Below, piece after piece: positions 26,522-35,010 of a DNA stretch of 64,000 nt. The stretch is from Mucilaginibacter terrae (GTDB lineage: Bacteria > Bacteroidota > Bacteroidia > Sphingobacteriales > Sphingobacteriaceae). The stretch covers positions 3,844,001-3,908,000 of the forward strand of contig NZ_JAVLVU010000001.1 of the NCBI RefSeq assembly GCF_031951985.1, given 5' to 3'. The notes beneath the pieces were generated by a model, which saw only the letters and a list, made by a program, of their open reading frames with translations, searched no databases and was not told the DNA's origin. The translations under genes were made by a program, and so were the position numbers. The number at the start of each line of letters is the position of its first letter. Position 1 is the first letter of the stretch.

Positions 26522-27037
26522 TTAAAAATTGTATGATCGGCAATTACTGTGGATATTATCAAGTGCCGTCAGTATTTCGTCTAAGTCCAGTGTTTCATCA
26601 CGAAATACCAGTGTGTTATTAAATGAATTATAACCTCTATGGGTATTTAAAGGACGATCACCAAAGATACCGCTTCTAAAAGATGGATTCATTGCCAAAT
26701 CAATGTATACCCCTTGCGAATTACCTTGAAAATATTCCTCAACGCGCTCATCATAATGCTCAAAAAAGTTATTACGAAATTTACGGCTGGAAAGCGGATT
26801 GTCCTTTTCAACTTTCAGCAGTTCCCTTAATTTTTCTCCGCGTATTTTATATTTCTGTCTTGGCCAGAGAATCTTCGATACATTTCCTGTTGCTACAAGA
26901 ATAGATTGAATAGAGCACCAGGTTTCTACTTGATCAAAATTGTCATGAGTTGCCCGCAGTCGTTCAGCAGCTCTCCGTGCAATTTTAGCTTGTAGAATAA
27001 TTTCACCTATTAAAATCATTTCTTGAAGACCTGTCAT
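26522..27037 (-). CDS. Hypothetical protein with a HEPN-like RxxxxxH motif
   Basis: 171 aa, helical, no signal peptide. The segment RKFRNNFFEHYDERVEEY contains R-N-x4-H, similar to the catalytic RX4-6H of HEPN ribonucleases, inside a helical context (LQAKIARRAAERLRATHDNF upstream). It is transcribed towards the attachment repeat and divergent from the conjugation genes. It might be an element-borne toxin or defence effector; family assignment is tentative. Confidence 0.55.
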   Translation of the reverse strand: MTGLQEMILIGEIILQAKIARRAAERLRATHDNFDQVETWCSIQSILVATGNVSKILWPRQKYKIRGEKLRELLKVEKDNPLSSRKFRNNFFEHYDERVEEYFQGNSQGVYIDLAMNPSFRSGIFGDRPLNTHRGYNSFNNTLVFRDETLDLDEILTALDNIHSNCRSYNF

Positions 27038-27315
27038 GTTATTGGAAATTTAATTTTCTTAACGGAATATAGTCGTTTTGAGGTTCGTTGAATAACCTGA
27101 AAACAAAATACAAACTATTCTGCGCAGCCTATTTGCGTAGCGGTTCTGAATTTATTTATTTCTGCACGAACTCCTATCCATTAAGATTGCCAGCTTAAAT
27201 TTATTCCATTATTGCCGTTGTTTTGATTTTCTTGCTGTCCGACTCGGACAATCTCGGAGTGATTTAACGCTCATGCTAAATAATTTTGCTTCCATAACGA
27301 ACAAAAAAAGCTGTT

Positions 27316-27654
27316 ATGGAAATATTAACATTTGATCAGCTACCTAAAGCGGTAAGCGAACTTTTAGAAAAGGTATCGAAAATCGAGGGCATCCTTAGTG
27401 ACGATCATTCAAGAGAAACGGAGGCCGATAACTTATTTTCAATTAAGCAGGCATCTGCATTTTTGAATTTATCTATTTCTACTATTTACGGAAAGGTGTG
27501 CCGCCGGGAGATACCGGTAAGCAAGCAAGGGAAGAGACTTTATTTCAATAAAACGGAACTGCTTGACTGGATCAGGGCTGGACGGAAAAGCACGCTGGCC
27601 GAAATCGCCAATACCGTGAAATTGATCCCATCAAGGCGAACCCAACGTAGTTAA
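27316..27654 (+). CDS. Excisionase-like helix-turn-helix protein
   Basis: 112 aa. A coiled N-terminus precedes a MerR/excisionase-type HTH (HTH_17): LFSIKQASAFLNLSISTIYGKVCRREIPVSKQGKRLYF then FNKTELLDWIRAG. Such proteins begin the transfer region of many Bacteroidota integrative elements and act in excision or regulation. A TAATTTTG -7-like box lies at 27281-27288. The next gene, a ParA-type ATPase, starts 33 nt after its stop. Confidence 0.85.
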   Translation: MEILTFDQLPKAVSELLEKVSKIEGILSDDHSRETEADNLFSIKQASAFLNLSISTIYGKVCRREIPVSKQGKRLYFNKTELLDWIRAGRKSTLAEIANTVKLIPSRRTQRS

Positions 27655-27687
27655 CAATCGTCAATTCATTAATTAATAAATAGCATC

Positions 27688-28293
27688 ATGGCAAAGATCA
27701 TCACATTGGCACACCAAAAAGGCGGCGTCGGCAAAAGCACACTGGCATTGAACCTGGCACTCTGCTTCAAAGACCAATTAAGGGTCGCTCTGATCGATTC
27801 CGATCTGCAGGGAAGCATCTATCATCTGAAAGAAGATTTTACTGAATTGGATATCCTGGCCCCAGAAAAGATAAGCGAGATACCCACATTAGACTATGAT
27901 CTGATCATCGTAGATACCCCTCCATATTTATCCAATCGCTTGAACGAGCTGTTTGGCTATTCTGATTATGTGCTCGTGCCAACTAAGGCTGGCTTCTTTG
28001 ATGTGATGGCTATTAAATCAACACTGGCCCTGATCAAATTTGCCCAGGCAAAAAATCTTAATTTGAAGGCAGGCATTGTGCTTAATATGTTAAAGCCAAG
28101 GTCTGGAATTACGGCCGAGGTTGTTGAATTAATTCAAACGTTGGGTACTCCCTTATTGAAGACGCGCGTTTTTGACCGGGTAAGCCTGGCAAGGTCATCC
28201 ATGACCTCGGGCATACTGAAAAGCACAGATCAAAAAGCAATAGAGGAAGTGACTTTTCTGGCGGAGGAGATAGTGGATCTGATCAGTGTATAA
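27688..28293 (+). CDS. ParA/MinD-type ATPase (conjugative element TraA-like)
   Basis: 201 aa P-loop ATPase with deviant Walker A KGGVGKST at residues 11-18, Walker A' LIDSDLQGS and Walker B YDLIIVDTPPYL. Small ParA proteins of this length lack a DNA-binding extension and usually work with a short ribbon-helix-helix partner and a nearby centromere. Both are present downstream (palindrome array 28305-28433, 85-aa protein at 28484). Likely maintains the element or acts in transfer. Confidence 0.9.
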   Translation: MAKIITLAHQKGGVGKSTLALNLALCFKDQLRVALIDSDLQGSIYHLKEDFTELDILAPEKISEIPTLDYDLIIVDTPPYLSNRLNELFGYSDYVLVPTKAGFFDVMAIKSTLALIKFAQAKNLNLKAGIVLNMLKPRSGITAEVVELIQTLGTPLLKTRVFDRVSLARSSMTSGILKSTDQKAIEEVTFLAEEIVDLISV

Positions 28294-28304
28294 ATGTAGT
28301 TAGG

Positions 28305-28433
28305 AACATTTGGACAAATGTTCATTTGAATAAACCTGCAAGTGAACAAATGTAGGTTTGTTTAAATGGGCATTTGTAGCAAGCTACAAATGTAGATCTG
28401 TTCAAATATTCAATGAGAGAAATATGCAAATGT
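28305..28433. promoter_or_regulatory. Centromere-like array of CAAATGT palindromes
   Basis: The 190-bp gap between the ParA gene and the 85-aa gene holds repeated CAAATGT / ACATTTG words. There is a perfect palindrome AACATTTG-GA-CAAATGTT (28305-28322), further copies at 28347, 28370 (GCATTTG), 28387 and 28427, and a second palindrome ATTTGTAG/CTACAAAT (28372-28391). The layout fits a parS/centromere or partition operator. Confidence 0.65.
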
Positions 28434-28483
28434 TCATTGCTCCAATTGTAGCATTATTGAAATGCACATAAAGCTTAACCGCC

Positions 28484-28741
28484 ATGGATGATTATAAAAA
28501 GAAGCTGGGCAACCTGGCCAGTAAGATCAAAAACGAAACGCCGCAAACGCCGATTCAGCAGGTGCAGCCGGTAAGGGTTTTAGCTGTACCTGCGGAGGAG
28601 GAAGAAGCACGTTTTAACAACTGGATACCGAAAGGTCTTAAAAGAAAAATCAAGGCCTACGGAGCTCAAAATGATATTTCTCAAAAGGACATCACCATAC
28701 AGGCCTTACAGCAATTTTTAAAGGAAAATGGAAATGAATAA
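28484..28741 (+). CDS. Small DNA-binding-like partner of the ParA ATPase
   Basis: 85 aa. A charged, proline/glutamine-rich N-terminal half is followed by WIPKGLKRKIKAYGAQNDISQKDITIQALQQFL, which reads as a short ribbon-helix-helix domain (beta strand then two helices). Its place after a ParA-type ATPase and a palindrome array suggests it is the centromere-binding protein. No clear family name. Confidence 0.7.
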   Translation: MDDYKKKLGNLASKIKNETPQTPIQQVQPVRVLAVPAEEEEARFNNWIPKGLKRKIKAYGAQNDISQKDITIQALQQFLKENGNE

Positions 28742-28909
28742 ATCAACTCGCAACGGACGTCATGCCATTGAAAAGGGATTGAACTGCTGTCTTTTTGCAG
28801 TTAGCAAGATGTACGTTTGTACCACAAACGGATCTTGCCCGCTCCTCCGGGGTCGTCGGGGATTGGCATCAAACGCTCCAAAGTCGGTTTGATAAAGAAA
28901 GAATTTAAC
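28742..28909. other. Candidate origin of transfer upstream of the mobilization genes
   Basis: Gene-free, more GC-rich stretch with inverted repeats AACTGC/GCAGTT and CGTTTGT-acc-ACAAACG followed by GGATCTTGCCCGCTCC. Position immediately before mobC-like and relaxase genes is the usual oriT place. A similar word order (ACAAAAACGG, CTTGCC) appears in the other mobC upstream region at the right edge of the window, read on the minus strand. Confidence 0.45.
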
Positions 28910-29320
28910 ATGGGAAAGACACAGGAAAACAGATCGCGCTGGCTGAAGGTACGGCTTAAACCCAGCGAGTATATGGAGATGGAAAGCCGGTTTGCGAAAT
29001 CAAGCTTTCAATCCCTGAGCGAGTTCGGACGGGCGATGCTTTTAGGCAAACCTGTTACCGTCCTTAACCGGGACCGCTCTATGGATGATGTGCTCGAAGA
29101 GCTTACGCAGCTCAGGCGGGAACTGAACAGTATTGGCAACAACTTGAACCAGGCGATGCGCAGTATAAACAGTGCACATGGTAACGCGGATACCCGTTTA
29201 TGGATGGGACTGATCACCCTTACCCGGACAAAACTGGAGCCCGCGATCACGCAGATCAAGGAACGGATGAACCAATATGCCGAGCTATGGTTGCAAAGAT
29301 TAAAACCGGAAAGAGCCTGA
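28910..29320 (+). CDS. MobC-like relaxosome accessory protein
   Basis: 136 aa from the ATG at 28910 (MGKTQENRSRWLKVRLKPSEY); a longer frame to 28817 reads through the oriT-like region. Ribbon-helix-helix start (RWLKVRLKPSEYMEMESRFAK), then SLSEFGRAMLLGKPV and the characteristic LRRELNSIGNNLNQAMRSIN of MobC proteins. It would bind oriT and help the relaxase. It overlaps the relaxase start by 34 nt. Confidence 0.82.
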   Translation: MGKTQENRSRWLKVRLKPSEYMEMESRFAKSSFQSLSEFGRAMLLGKPVTVLNRDRSMDDVLEELTQLRRELNSIGNNLNQAMRSINSAHGNADTRLWMGLITLTRTKLEPAITQIKERMNQYAELWLQRLKPERA

Positions 29321-30510
29321 GCGGGGCACTTTACTACAACGAACATAAAGTCGGTCAGGGACTGGCCATCCTCCTGGATGCCCCGGGTTTTCAGAAGGAC
29401 GCACCGCAATTGTCCTTTACAGAGAAGCTATCCAGGCTTGCGGATCTGGCTGGCAGGAACCAGCGCGTGAGAACAAATACGCTGCATGTTTCCCTGAACT
29501 TTGACGTGTCCGAGAAACTTAATCCAACTTTATTATGCGACATCGCCAGGGACTACATGGAAGGGATCGGCTTCAAAGATCAGCCGTATCTCGTCTATCA
29601 GCATCTGGATGCCGGTCATCCGCATATCCATATCCTATCCACGAACATCGACTTCGAAGGAAACCGCATCAGCCTTCACAATCTGGGGAAGCTGCGATCA
29701 GAACCGACGAGGAAGGAGATCGAAGTCAGGTATCAGCTGGTTAAAGCGCAGGACCCCAGGCAGCTTGCGGTTGAACGGATCCGGCCGAAGGCTATCGTCT
29801 ACGGAAAAACTGATTCCAGGAAAGCGGTTAGCGATCTGGTTCACGAGATAGCCCGGACGTATAGGTTTACCAGCCTGATTGAATTTAATGCGATTCTTTC
29901 CCGTTTTAACGTGGTTGCCGACCGTGGAAACACAACCTCGGTCATGTATGGAAAGAACGGTCTCCGGTACTGGATCACAAATGCCGATGGAGATAAAATG
30001 GGCGTGCCTTTAAAAGCGAGCCAGCTCTATGGCAAGCCGACCTTGCCGTTTTTAGAAAAGCAATTTCAACTGAACAAATCATTGAGAAAGCCCTGCCGGG
30101 AGATACTCTGCGAGAAGATTGACAAGGCGGTTCGCAAAAGCACTGGTCTGGCAGAGTTGGAGGTAAACTTAAGCAAGGCCGGGGTTGATCTGATCAAACG
30201 GATGAACCCCGAGGGCAGGCTTTATGGACTGACCTACCTGGATCATGACCAACGGGCAATTTTTAATGGCAGTGATCTGGGGAAATTGTATAGCGCAGGC
30301 CCGGTCATCGATGCACTGCAATACCGGAAACCTGAAGGTGATATGATATCGAAGCCCGACAGCCGGCGCGAACAGCCAATAGTTTCAGTTGTACATCAAT
30401 TGCCGGGAAGTTCACTGCTGGCCGAACTGCTCGAACCCATATATGAGGATCAAATTCCTGGTGAGCTTTTGAAGAACAAGCGTAAGAAGAAAAAACGTAT
30501 CCACTTTTAA
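29287..30510 (+). CDS. MOBP-type relaxase
   Basis: 407 aa from the ATG at 29287 (MVAKIKTGKSLSGALYYNEHK), the usual opening of Bacteroidota relaxases. The three-histidine metal motif is HPHIHILSTN near residue 112, with the upstream YQHLDAG. The catalytic tyrosine is probably in the GALYYNEHK region. It nicks oriT and pilots the strand during conjugation. The C-terminus is lysine-rich (KNKRKKKKRIHF). The coupling-protein gene follows 11 nt later. Confidence 0.9.
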   Translation: MVAKIKTGKSLSGALYYNEHKVGQGLAILLDAPGFQKDAPQLSFTEKLSRLADLAGRNQRVRTNTLHVSLNFDVSEKLNPTLLCDIARDYMEGIGFKDQPYLVYQHLDAGHPHIHILSTNIDFEGNRISLHNLGKLRSEPTRKEIEVRYQLVKAQDPRQLAVERIRPKAIVYGKTDSRKAVSDLVHEIARTYRFTSLIEFNAILSRFNVVADRGNTTSVMYGKNGLRYWITNADGDKMGVPLKASQLYGKPTLPFLEKQFQLNKSLRKPCREILCEKIDKAVRKSTGLAELEVNLSKAGVDLIKRMNPEGRLYGLTYLDHDQRAIFNGSDLGKLYSAGPVIDALQYRKPEGDMISKPDSRREQPIVSVVHQLPGSSLLAELLEPIYEDQIPGELLKNKRKKKKRIHF

Positions 30511-30521
30511 AAATCCAAGTC

Positions 30522-32459
30522 ATGCAAACAGGAGAAAACGAACAGGCCTTGAGGAAGATCATCGATTTTACCAGGTTCTTGAGCATTGCTGTTTTGATCA
30601 TACACTTCTATCTGTGCTGCTATCAGGCATTCCAGGTTTGGGGTTTAACACATCCTGTCTTGAACAGGATCTTGTGGCCTGTCGCACAATTTAAAATTTT
30701 CGATTCTTTGCTGTATGCCAAGGGATCTGCTATTGCCCTCCTCCTGGTCTCACTTTTGGGAAGCAAGGGTAGAAAAGACGAGAAGATCACAATGAGCGAG
30801 ATGATCAACTTTGGGCTTACCGGTTTGTTTCTTTATGCCGGGAGCAATTTGTTGCTTACGTCGCTCCAGCGCTCAGTTGGAACCTATGCCCTGTACATGG
30901 CACTAACCGCGATCGGCTACATGATGATTATCCGGTGCGGATCATTGCTTTTCCGGATGCTGAAGCTCAACATGACCGGCGATGTGTTTAACAAATACAA
31001 TGAATCTTTTCCGCAGGAAGAGCGTTTGCTGGAAAACGAGTATTCCATCAATCTCCCGGCAGCGTATAACTTTAAAGGCAAGACCCGGAAAAGCTGGATC
31101 AATATCATCAACCCGTTCCGCGGCACGTTGGTACTGGGAACACCAGGTGCAGGTAAATCTTATTTTGTGATCCGGCACCTCATCACGCAGCACATCAAAA
31201 AGGGCTTCACCATGCTGGTTTATGATTTCAAGTATGATGACCTCTCCAGGATCGTCTATAATGCCTTACGCCGGTATAAACACTTATACCCGGTCGAACC
31301 CCGGCAATACATCATCAACCTGGAAAAAGTGATGCACCGCAATAACCCGCTTGAGCCCGAGACCATGACGGATATTACTGATGCCATGGATTCCGCCCGA
31401 ACTATCATGCTGGGCCTGAACCGGGAGTGGATCAAGAAAACCGGGGACTTTTTCGTGGAATCACCCATCAATTTTGTGACGGCACTCATCTGGTTCCTGA
31501 AGAAATACGAAGGGGGCAGATACTGTACGTTGCCCCATACTATTGAACTCGCCCAGGTGGATTATAAGTTCTTATTTGCGCTGTTAAAAAAGGAACCGGA
31601 GATCGAAGTCCTCATTAATCCGTTCATCTCCGCCTGGGAGAATGAAGCGACAGATCAACTGGAGGGGCAGATCGCCAGTGCTAAGATCAGCATGGCCAGG
31701 CTCGTGTCGCCCACGTTATACTATGTGTTGTCAGGCAGCGATTTTTCACTGGATATCAACAATCCCCAGTCGCCCAAGATCGTTTGTTTGGCCAACAATC
31801 CACAAAAGTCGCAGATCTTCGGTGCGGTACTCTCTCTTTATGTTAACCGGATCAATAAACTGGTCAACCGGAAGAACCAGCAGAAATGCAGCCTGATCTT
31901 TGATGAATTTCCGACCATCTACTTTAACGGTATTGACAGCCTGATCGCGACAGCCCGTTCCAACAAGGTCGCCACGACGCTGGCGGTGCAGGACTATAGC
32001 CAGTTGAAGAAAGATTATGGCAGGGAACAGGCCGAAGTAATCATGAATATAGTCGGCAACATTATCTCCGGGCAGGTGACCGGGGATACCGCTAAACAAC
32101 TGAGTGAACGCATCGGCAAGATCGTTCAGGAACGGCAAAGTATCACGATCAACAGCCAGGATACGTCGGTGAACAAATCCACACAGCTTGATTTCGCCGT
32201 ACCGGCTTCAAAGATCGCCGGATTATCATCAGGCGAGTTTGTGGGAACGGTTGCCGATGACCCGGATAACAAGATAGATCTGAAGGTTTTCCATAACGCG
32301 ATCATCAACGATCACCAGGCAATAAGATCGGAAGAGGAAAAGTATGAAGCCATACCATCCGTCAGGCAGGTAACTGAGGATACGCTAATGGCCAATTATC
32401 TCCGCATCAAAAAGGAGATCAGTCAGATCATCGTTACGGAATTGGAGACCAATCCCTGA
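30522..32459 (+). CDS. Type IV coupling protein (TraG/VirD4 family, YWFCY N-terminus)
   Basis: 645 aa. N-terminal membrane domain with about four hydrophobic segments, then a RecA-like ATPase: Walker A LGTPGAGKSYFV near residue 208 and Walker B CSLIFDEFPTIYF near residue 460, with VGNIISGQVTGDTAKQLSERIGK near the end. It passes the relaxase-DNA complex to the secretion channel. Called MobC in Bacteroides elements, not to be confused with the small MobC above. Confidence 0.92.
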   Translation: MQTGENEQALRKIIDFTRFLSIAVLIIHFYLCCYQAFQVWGLTHPVLNRILWPVAQFKIFDSLLYAKGSAIALLLVSLLGSKGRKDEKITMSEMINFGLTGLFLYAGSNLLLTSLQRSVGTYALYMALTAIGYMMIIRCGSLLFRMLKLNMTGDVFNKYNESFPQEERLLENEYSINLPAAYNFKGKTRKSWINIINPFRGTLVLGTPGAGKSYFVIRHLITQHIKKGFTMLVYDFKYDDLSRIVYNALRRYKHLYPVEPRQYIINLEKVMHRNNPLEPETMTDITDAMDSARTIMLGLNREWIKKTGDFFVESPINFVTALIWFLKKYEGGRYCTLPHTIELAQVDYKFLFALLKKEPEIEVLINPFISAWENEATDQLEGQIASAKISMARLVSPTLYYVLSGSDFSLDINNPQSPKIVCLANNPQKSQIFGAVLSLYVNRINKLVNRKNQQKCSLIFDEFPTIYFNGIDSLIATARSNKVATTLAVQDYSQLKKDYGREQAEVIMNIVGNIISGQVTGDTAKQLSERIGKIVQERQSITINSQDTSVNKSTQLDFAVPASKIAGLSSGEFVGTVADDPDNKIDLKVFHNAIINDHQAIRSEEEKYEAIPSVRQVTEDTLMANYLRIKKEISQIIVTELETNP

Positions 32460-32665
32460 AAATGATCCCAACCGGGGGTAAATGGTTGTTGGTTTTTTGT
32501 GCACTTAATTTTATAAAAACAAGGGGTTCTGCTTAAAGTAGCTGATCGGCAAGCCGGATTTGCGTAGTACGGATGGTTATTTAGTGGCAATTTGATACTA
32601 CCCATTACTAACTGTTTTTTGGTCAATAATGTGCCGTACTTCGATGTACCCAATACATCGCTGCC

Positions 32666-33121
32666 ATGCAATTACCCATTAAGCTCACCAAAGAGAGCCG
32701 GCCCATAACCGGTATTGCCGCAGCGCTGCTCGTGGCCCTGTTTGTCTATACTGCGCTGAGTAAGTGGTTCGCTTTTCAGGAATTCAAAGTTCAGATGCGT
32801 GTCCAGGCCGTTCCGGGTTGGGCCGCAGATTTTTTGACCTGGACGCTGCCCACAACGGAACTGATCGTTGCCCTGTTGCTCATTACCTATAAGTGGCGCC
32901 TGATTGGATTTTGGCTATCCCTGGCACTGATGACATCGTTTACAGGCTATATCATGCTGGTGCTAGTAGGATACTTTGGCCGAGTACCTTGTTCCTGCGG
33001 TGGCGTACTCAAAAGCATGGGCTGGCAAACCCATCTTTTCTTCAATCTCTTTTTTTTGCTGTTAAGTATCCTCGGTATATATCTTGTTAACAGGGAAAGG
33101 AGGATGATTGGCACAGTCTGA
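32666..33121 (+). CDS. MauE/DoxX-like membrane protein
   Basis: 151 aa with four membrane segments. Between segments 3 and 4 lies RVPCSCGGVLKSMGWQTHLFFN, the CxCGG motif of the MauE family (methylamine utilisation/vitamin K-linked redox). In Bacteroidota, MauE-like proteins often sit near TlpA-type thioredoxins and SusCD genes, as here. Probably passes electrons to or from a periplasmic disulfide system. The 206 bp upstream (32460-32665) show no gene. Confidence 0.8.
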   Translation: MQLPIKLTKESRPITGIAAALLVALFVYTALSKWFAFQEFKVQMRVQAVPGWAADFLTWTLPTTELIVALLLITYKWRLIGFWLSLALMTSFTGYIMLVLVGYFGRVPCSCGGVLKSMGWQTHLFFNLFFLLLSILGIYLVNRERRMIGTV

Positions 33122-33265
33122 ATCCAGGAACTGCCGATGTCACTTACTATGTAGCTGACAACGGCCAGGACATGCCGAAAACCCGTCAATAGAGTAGGCA
33201 AATAAATGATCTGTTTTAAATTAAAGTTTTTAGGCAGCTTTTTGATGCAACAAAGCTCCGTTCTT

Positions 33266-33586
33266 ATGAAAAAGTTAAAAATCAATATCGCGCTTATCGC
33301 CATGATCGTCGCTGCAACAGCCGCATTCGCATTTAAACCAGCACCTGTGGTACAGGGTAAACATGCGCCTGTCAATTGGTTCTATAATGGCACGGCTTCG
33401 ACAGAAGCAGCCATAAAAGACGGTAATAACTGGGACCTTTCCAACGCCGGCTCTTGTTCGGCAGCCGGTACCAGGCCATGCGAGATCACGGTGGAAGATG
33501 TAAGCACCCAGGAAGATCTCGATGCTTACCTGGACGGTTTTACACGGGCTCAAATTCTCGCGATGTCACCTAACCGTAAGCCCTGA
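33266..33586 (+). CDS. DUF6520-like small secreted protein
   Basis: 106 aa from the ATG at 33266 (MKKLKINIALIAMIVAATAAFA); upstream Mets at 33206 and 33245 give no better start. Signal peptide, then APVNWFYNGTAS, and two cysteines in SCSAAGTRPC. This resembles the DUF6520 family of small exported proteins in Bacteroidota. The paired cysteines and the MauE neighbour suggest a disulfide-bonded product, function unknown. Confidence 0.72.
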   Translation: MKKLKINIALIAMIVAATAAFAFKPAPVVQGKHAPVNWFYNGTASTEAAIKDGNNWDLSNAGSCSAAGTRPCEITVEDVSTQEDLDAYLDGFTRAQILAMSPNRKP

Positions 33587-33606
33587 TCTGCTTTTCGACT
33601 AAGTGC

Positions 33607-33641
33607 AAAAGGCAGGTACGTTATCGTACCTGCCTTTTTTT
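33607..33641. terminator. Bidirectional terminator between DUF6520 and susD-like genes
   Basis: Perfect hairpin AAAAGGCAGGTACG / CGTACCTGCCTTTT with loop TTAT and a T-run; serves both converging genes. Confidence 0.88.
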
Positions 33642-35007
33642 ATTGCGGGTTCTGGGTCATCCCCGACAAGCTGATCACGTCTTCCGGTAAGGGCAAGGCA
33701 AACCGTGGACTATTCGGGGGCAAGGTATATTGCTGGCCGTTGATATTGCGGGTCAGCGTGATGTTAGCACCGAGCTTGTTCAGCCGTTTGATATCTGTCC
33801 ATCGCAGACCGCGGAATAAAAGTTCTTTCCTTCTTTCCAGCAATACCCTTGCCAGCGCGGCCTGTTGGGTCAGGTTAGCCAGGCTGGTAAAAGTACCCCG
33901 CCGGTAACGTGCAGCTAACAGGGTGTTGAGGTCATTTAATCCTTCCTGTATATCATTTGCCCGGATCGCCGCTTCTGCCCGGATCAGGTACATTTCATCG
34001 GTAGCCACCCCGCATAACAGACTGAATTCCCCGGTGTAATTCCCCTTAAAAGAAAATGTACCGTCTCCATTGTCACGGAAGAACAAAGTCCTTCTCAGGT
34101 CATTTGCTTCGTAAGAATTCAGCAGCGTCGGACTGATCTTCGGTGTATTGAAGAGTAGTGAAGCAGTTACGCTGAATATCGTGGAAAATATAGTTTCCGG
34201 ATTAGTGGCGCTGATGGGATACTCTGCACTGGGGTCGAGTGCATTGTAATCGATCAGCTGGTTCTGTAGCCGAAGGCAGCTGTCGGCATATATTCGTGCC
34301 TGGGCAAACTCCCCCTTGTTCAGATAGGTTCGCGCCAGCAACCCATAACCTGCAGCTTTTCCAGGCCGAAAGGTGCTGAGCGGCTGGTTTGCCGCAGTGG
34401 CTATGCCTTCCCGCAAGTACCGGATAACAGCTTGGTAGGTATCCTCCAGGGTAGCCCGGGTTTGCTTTTCGTTAAAATTGGTCGAAACCGGCAGTGGCAG
34501 TCCCAGATCGTTAGCAGCGGTCGCGGGATCGTAGGCATTGGTCCAGGTGCCGGCTGCGTCAAGCAACCGGGCTGCTTTAAAGATCAGCGCCTGTGCTTTA
34601 ATGTTGTCCCAGGTGGCGGCATTGGCAGGTGTACGCGCTATGAGCGCCAATCTTTCCATTACGGAATTTGATGCGTAAACCGAGCTATAGGTCCAGGACC
34701 AGCCGTTACCTTGGTCGCCCGGCAGGAAAAGGTTGTTACTGGCCCAGCTGTAGGTCCCGCGGTCCTGGTCATATTCGAGTGCCTGGTAATCATTGTTAGT
34801 CAGGAAAAAATCATCTGTACTGACCTCAGCCGCTGAACTGTAATTATTATTCATTGTGTTGAAATTATCCAGGATCGTTTGCAGCTGTGACAGGTTCTCC
34901 GGGATCATAAGCCGTTGGTTGGATTTTTCTTCCAGGAATTTTTTACAGCCGGTGTTTAAAATAATGCTGACGAACAGCATGCTTGTCAAAAACTTTTTCA
35001 TCATCAT
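33640..35007 (-). CDS. SusD/RagB-like outer membrane lipoprotein
   Basis: 455 aa. Signal peptide with lipobox-like LNTGC, then KKFLEEKSNQRLMIPENLSQLQTILDNFN typical of SusD-like proteins of short-peptide or unknown-substrate type. The C-terminus has RRKELLFRGLRWTDIKRLN. It caps the SusC channel and captures ligand at the cell surface. The gene starts 3 nt after the susC-like stop; three successive ATGs make the exact start uncertain by two codons. Confidence 0.92.
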   Translation of the reverse strand: MMMKKFLTSMLFVSIILNTGCKKFLEEKSNQRLMIPENLSQLQTILDNFNTMNNNYSSAAEVSTDDFFLTNNDYQALEYDQDRGTYSWASNNLFLPGDQGNGWSWTYSSVYASNSVMERLALIARTPANAATWDNIKAQALIFKAARLLDAAGTWTNAYDPATAANDLGLPLPVSTNFNEKQTRATLEDTYQAVIRYLREGIATAANQPLSTFRPGKAAGYGLLARTYLNKGEFAQARIYADSCLRLQNQLIDYNALDPSAEYPISATNPETIFSTIFSVTASLLFNTPKISPTLLNSYEANDLRRTLFFRDNGDGTFSFKGNYTGEFSLLCGVATDEMYLIRAEAAIRANDIQEGLNDLNTLLAARYRRGTFTSLANLTQQAALARVLLERRKELLFRGLRWTDIKRLNKLGANITLTRNINGQQYTLPPNSPRFALPLPEDVISLSGMTQNPQ

Positions 35008-35010
35008 TAA

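Noticed and set aside
28305-28433. CRISPR array
   Set aside because: The repeats are 7-8 nt palindromes with irregular spacing and no cas genes; a partition site fits better.
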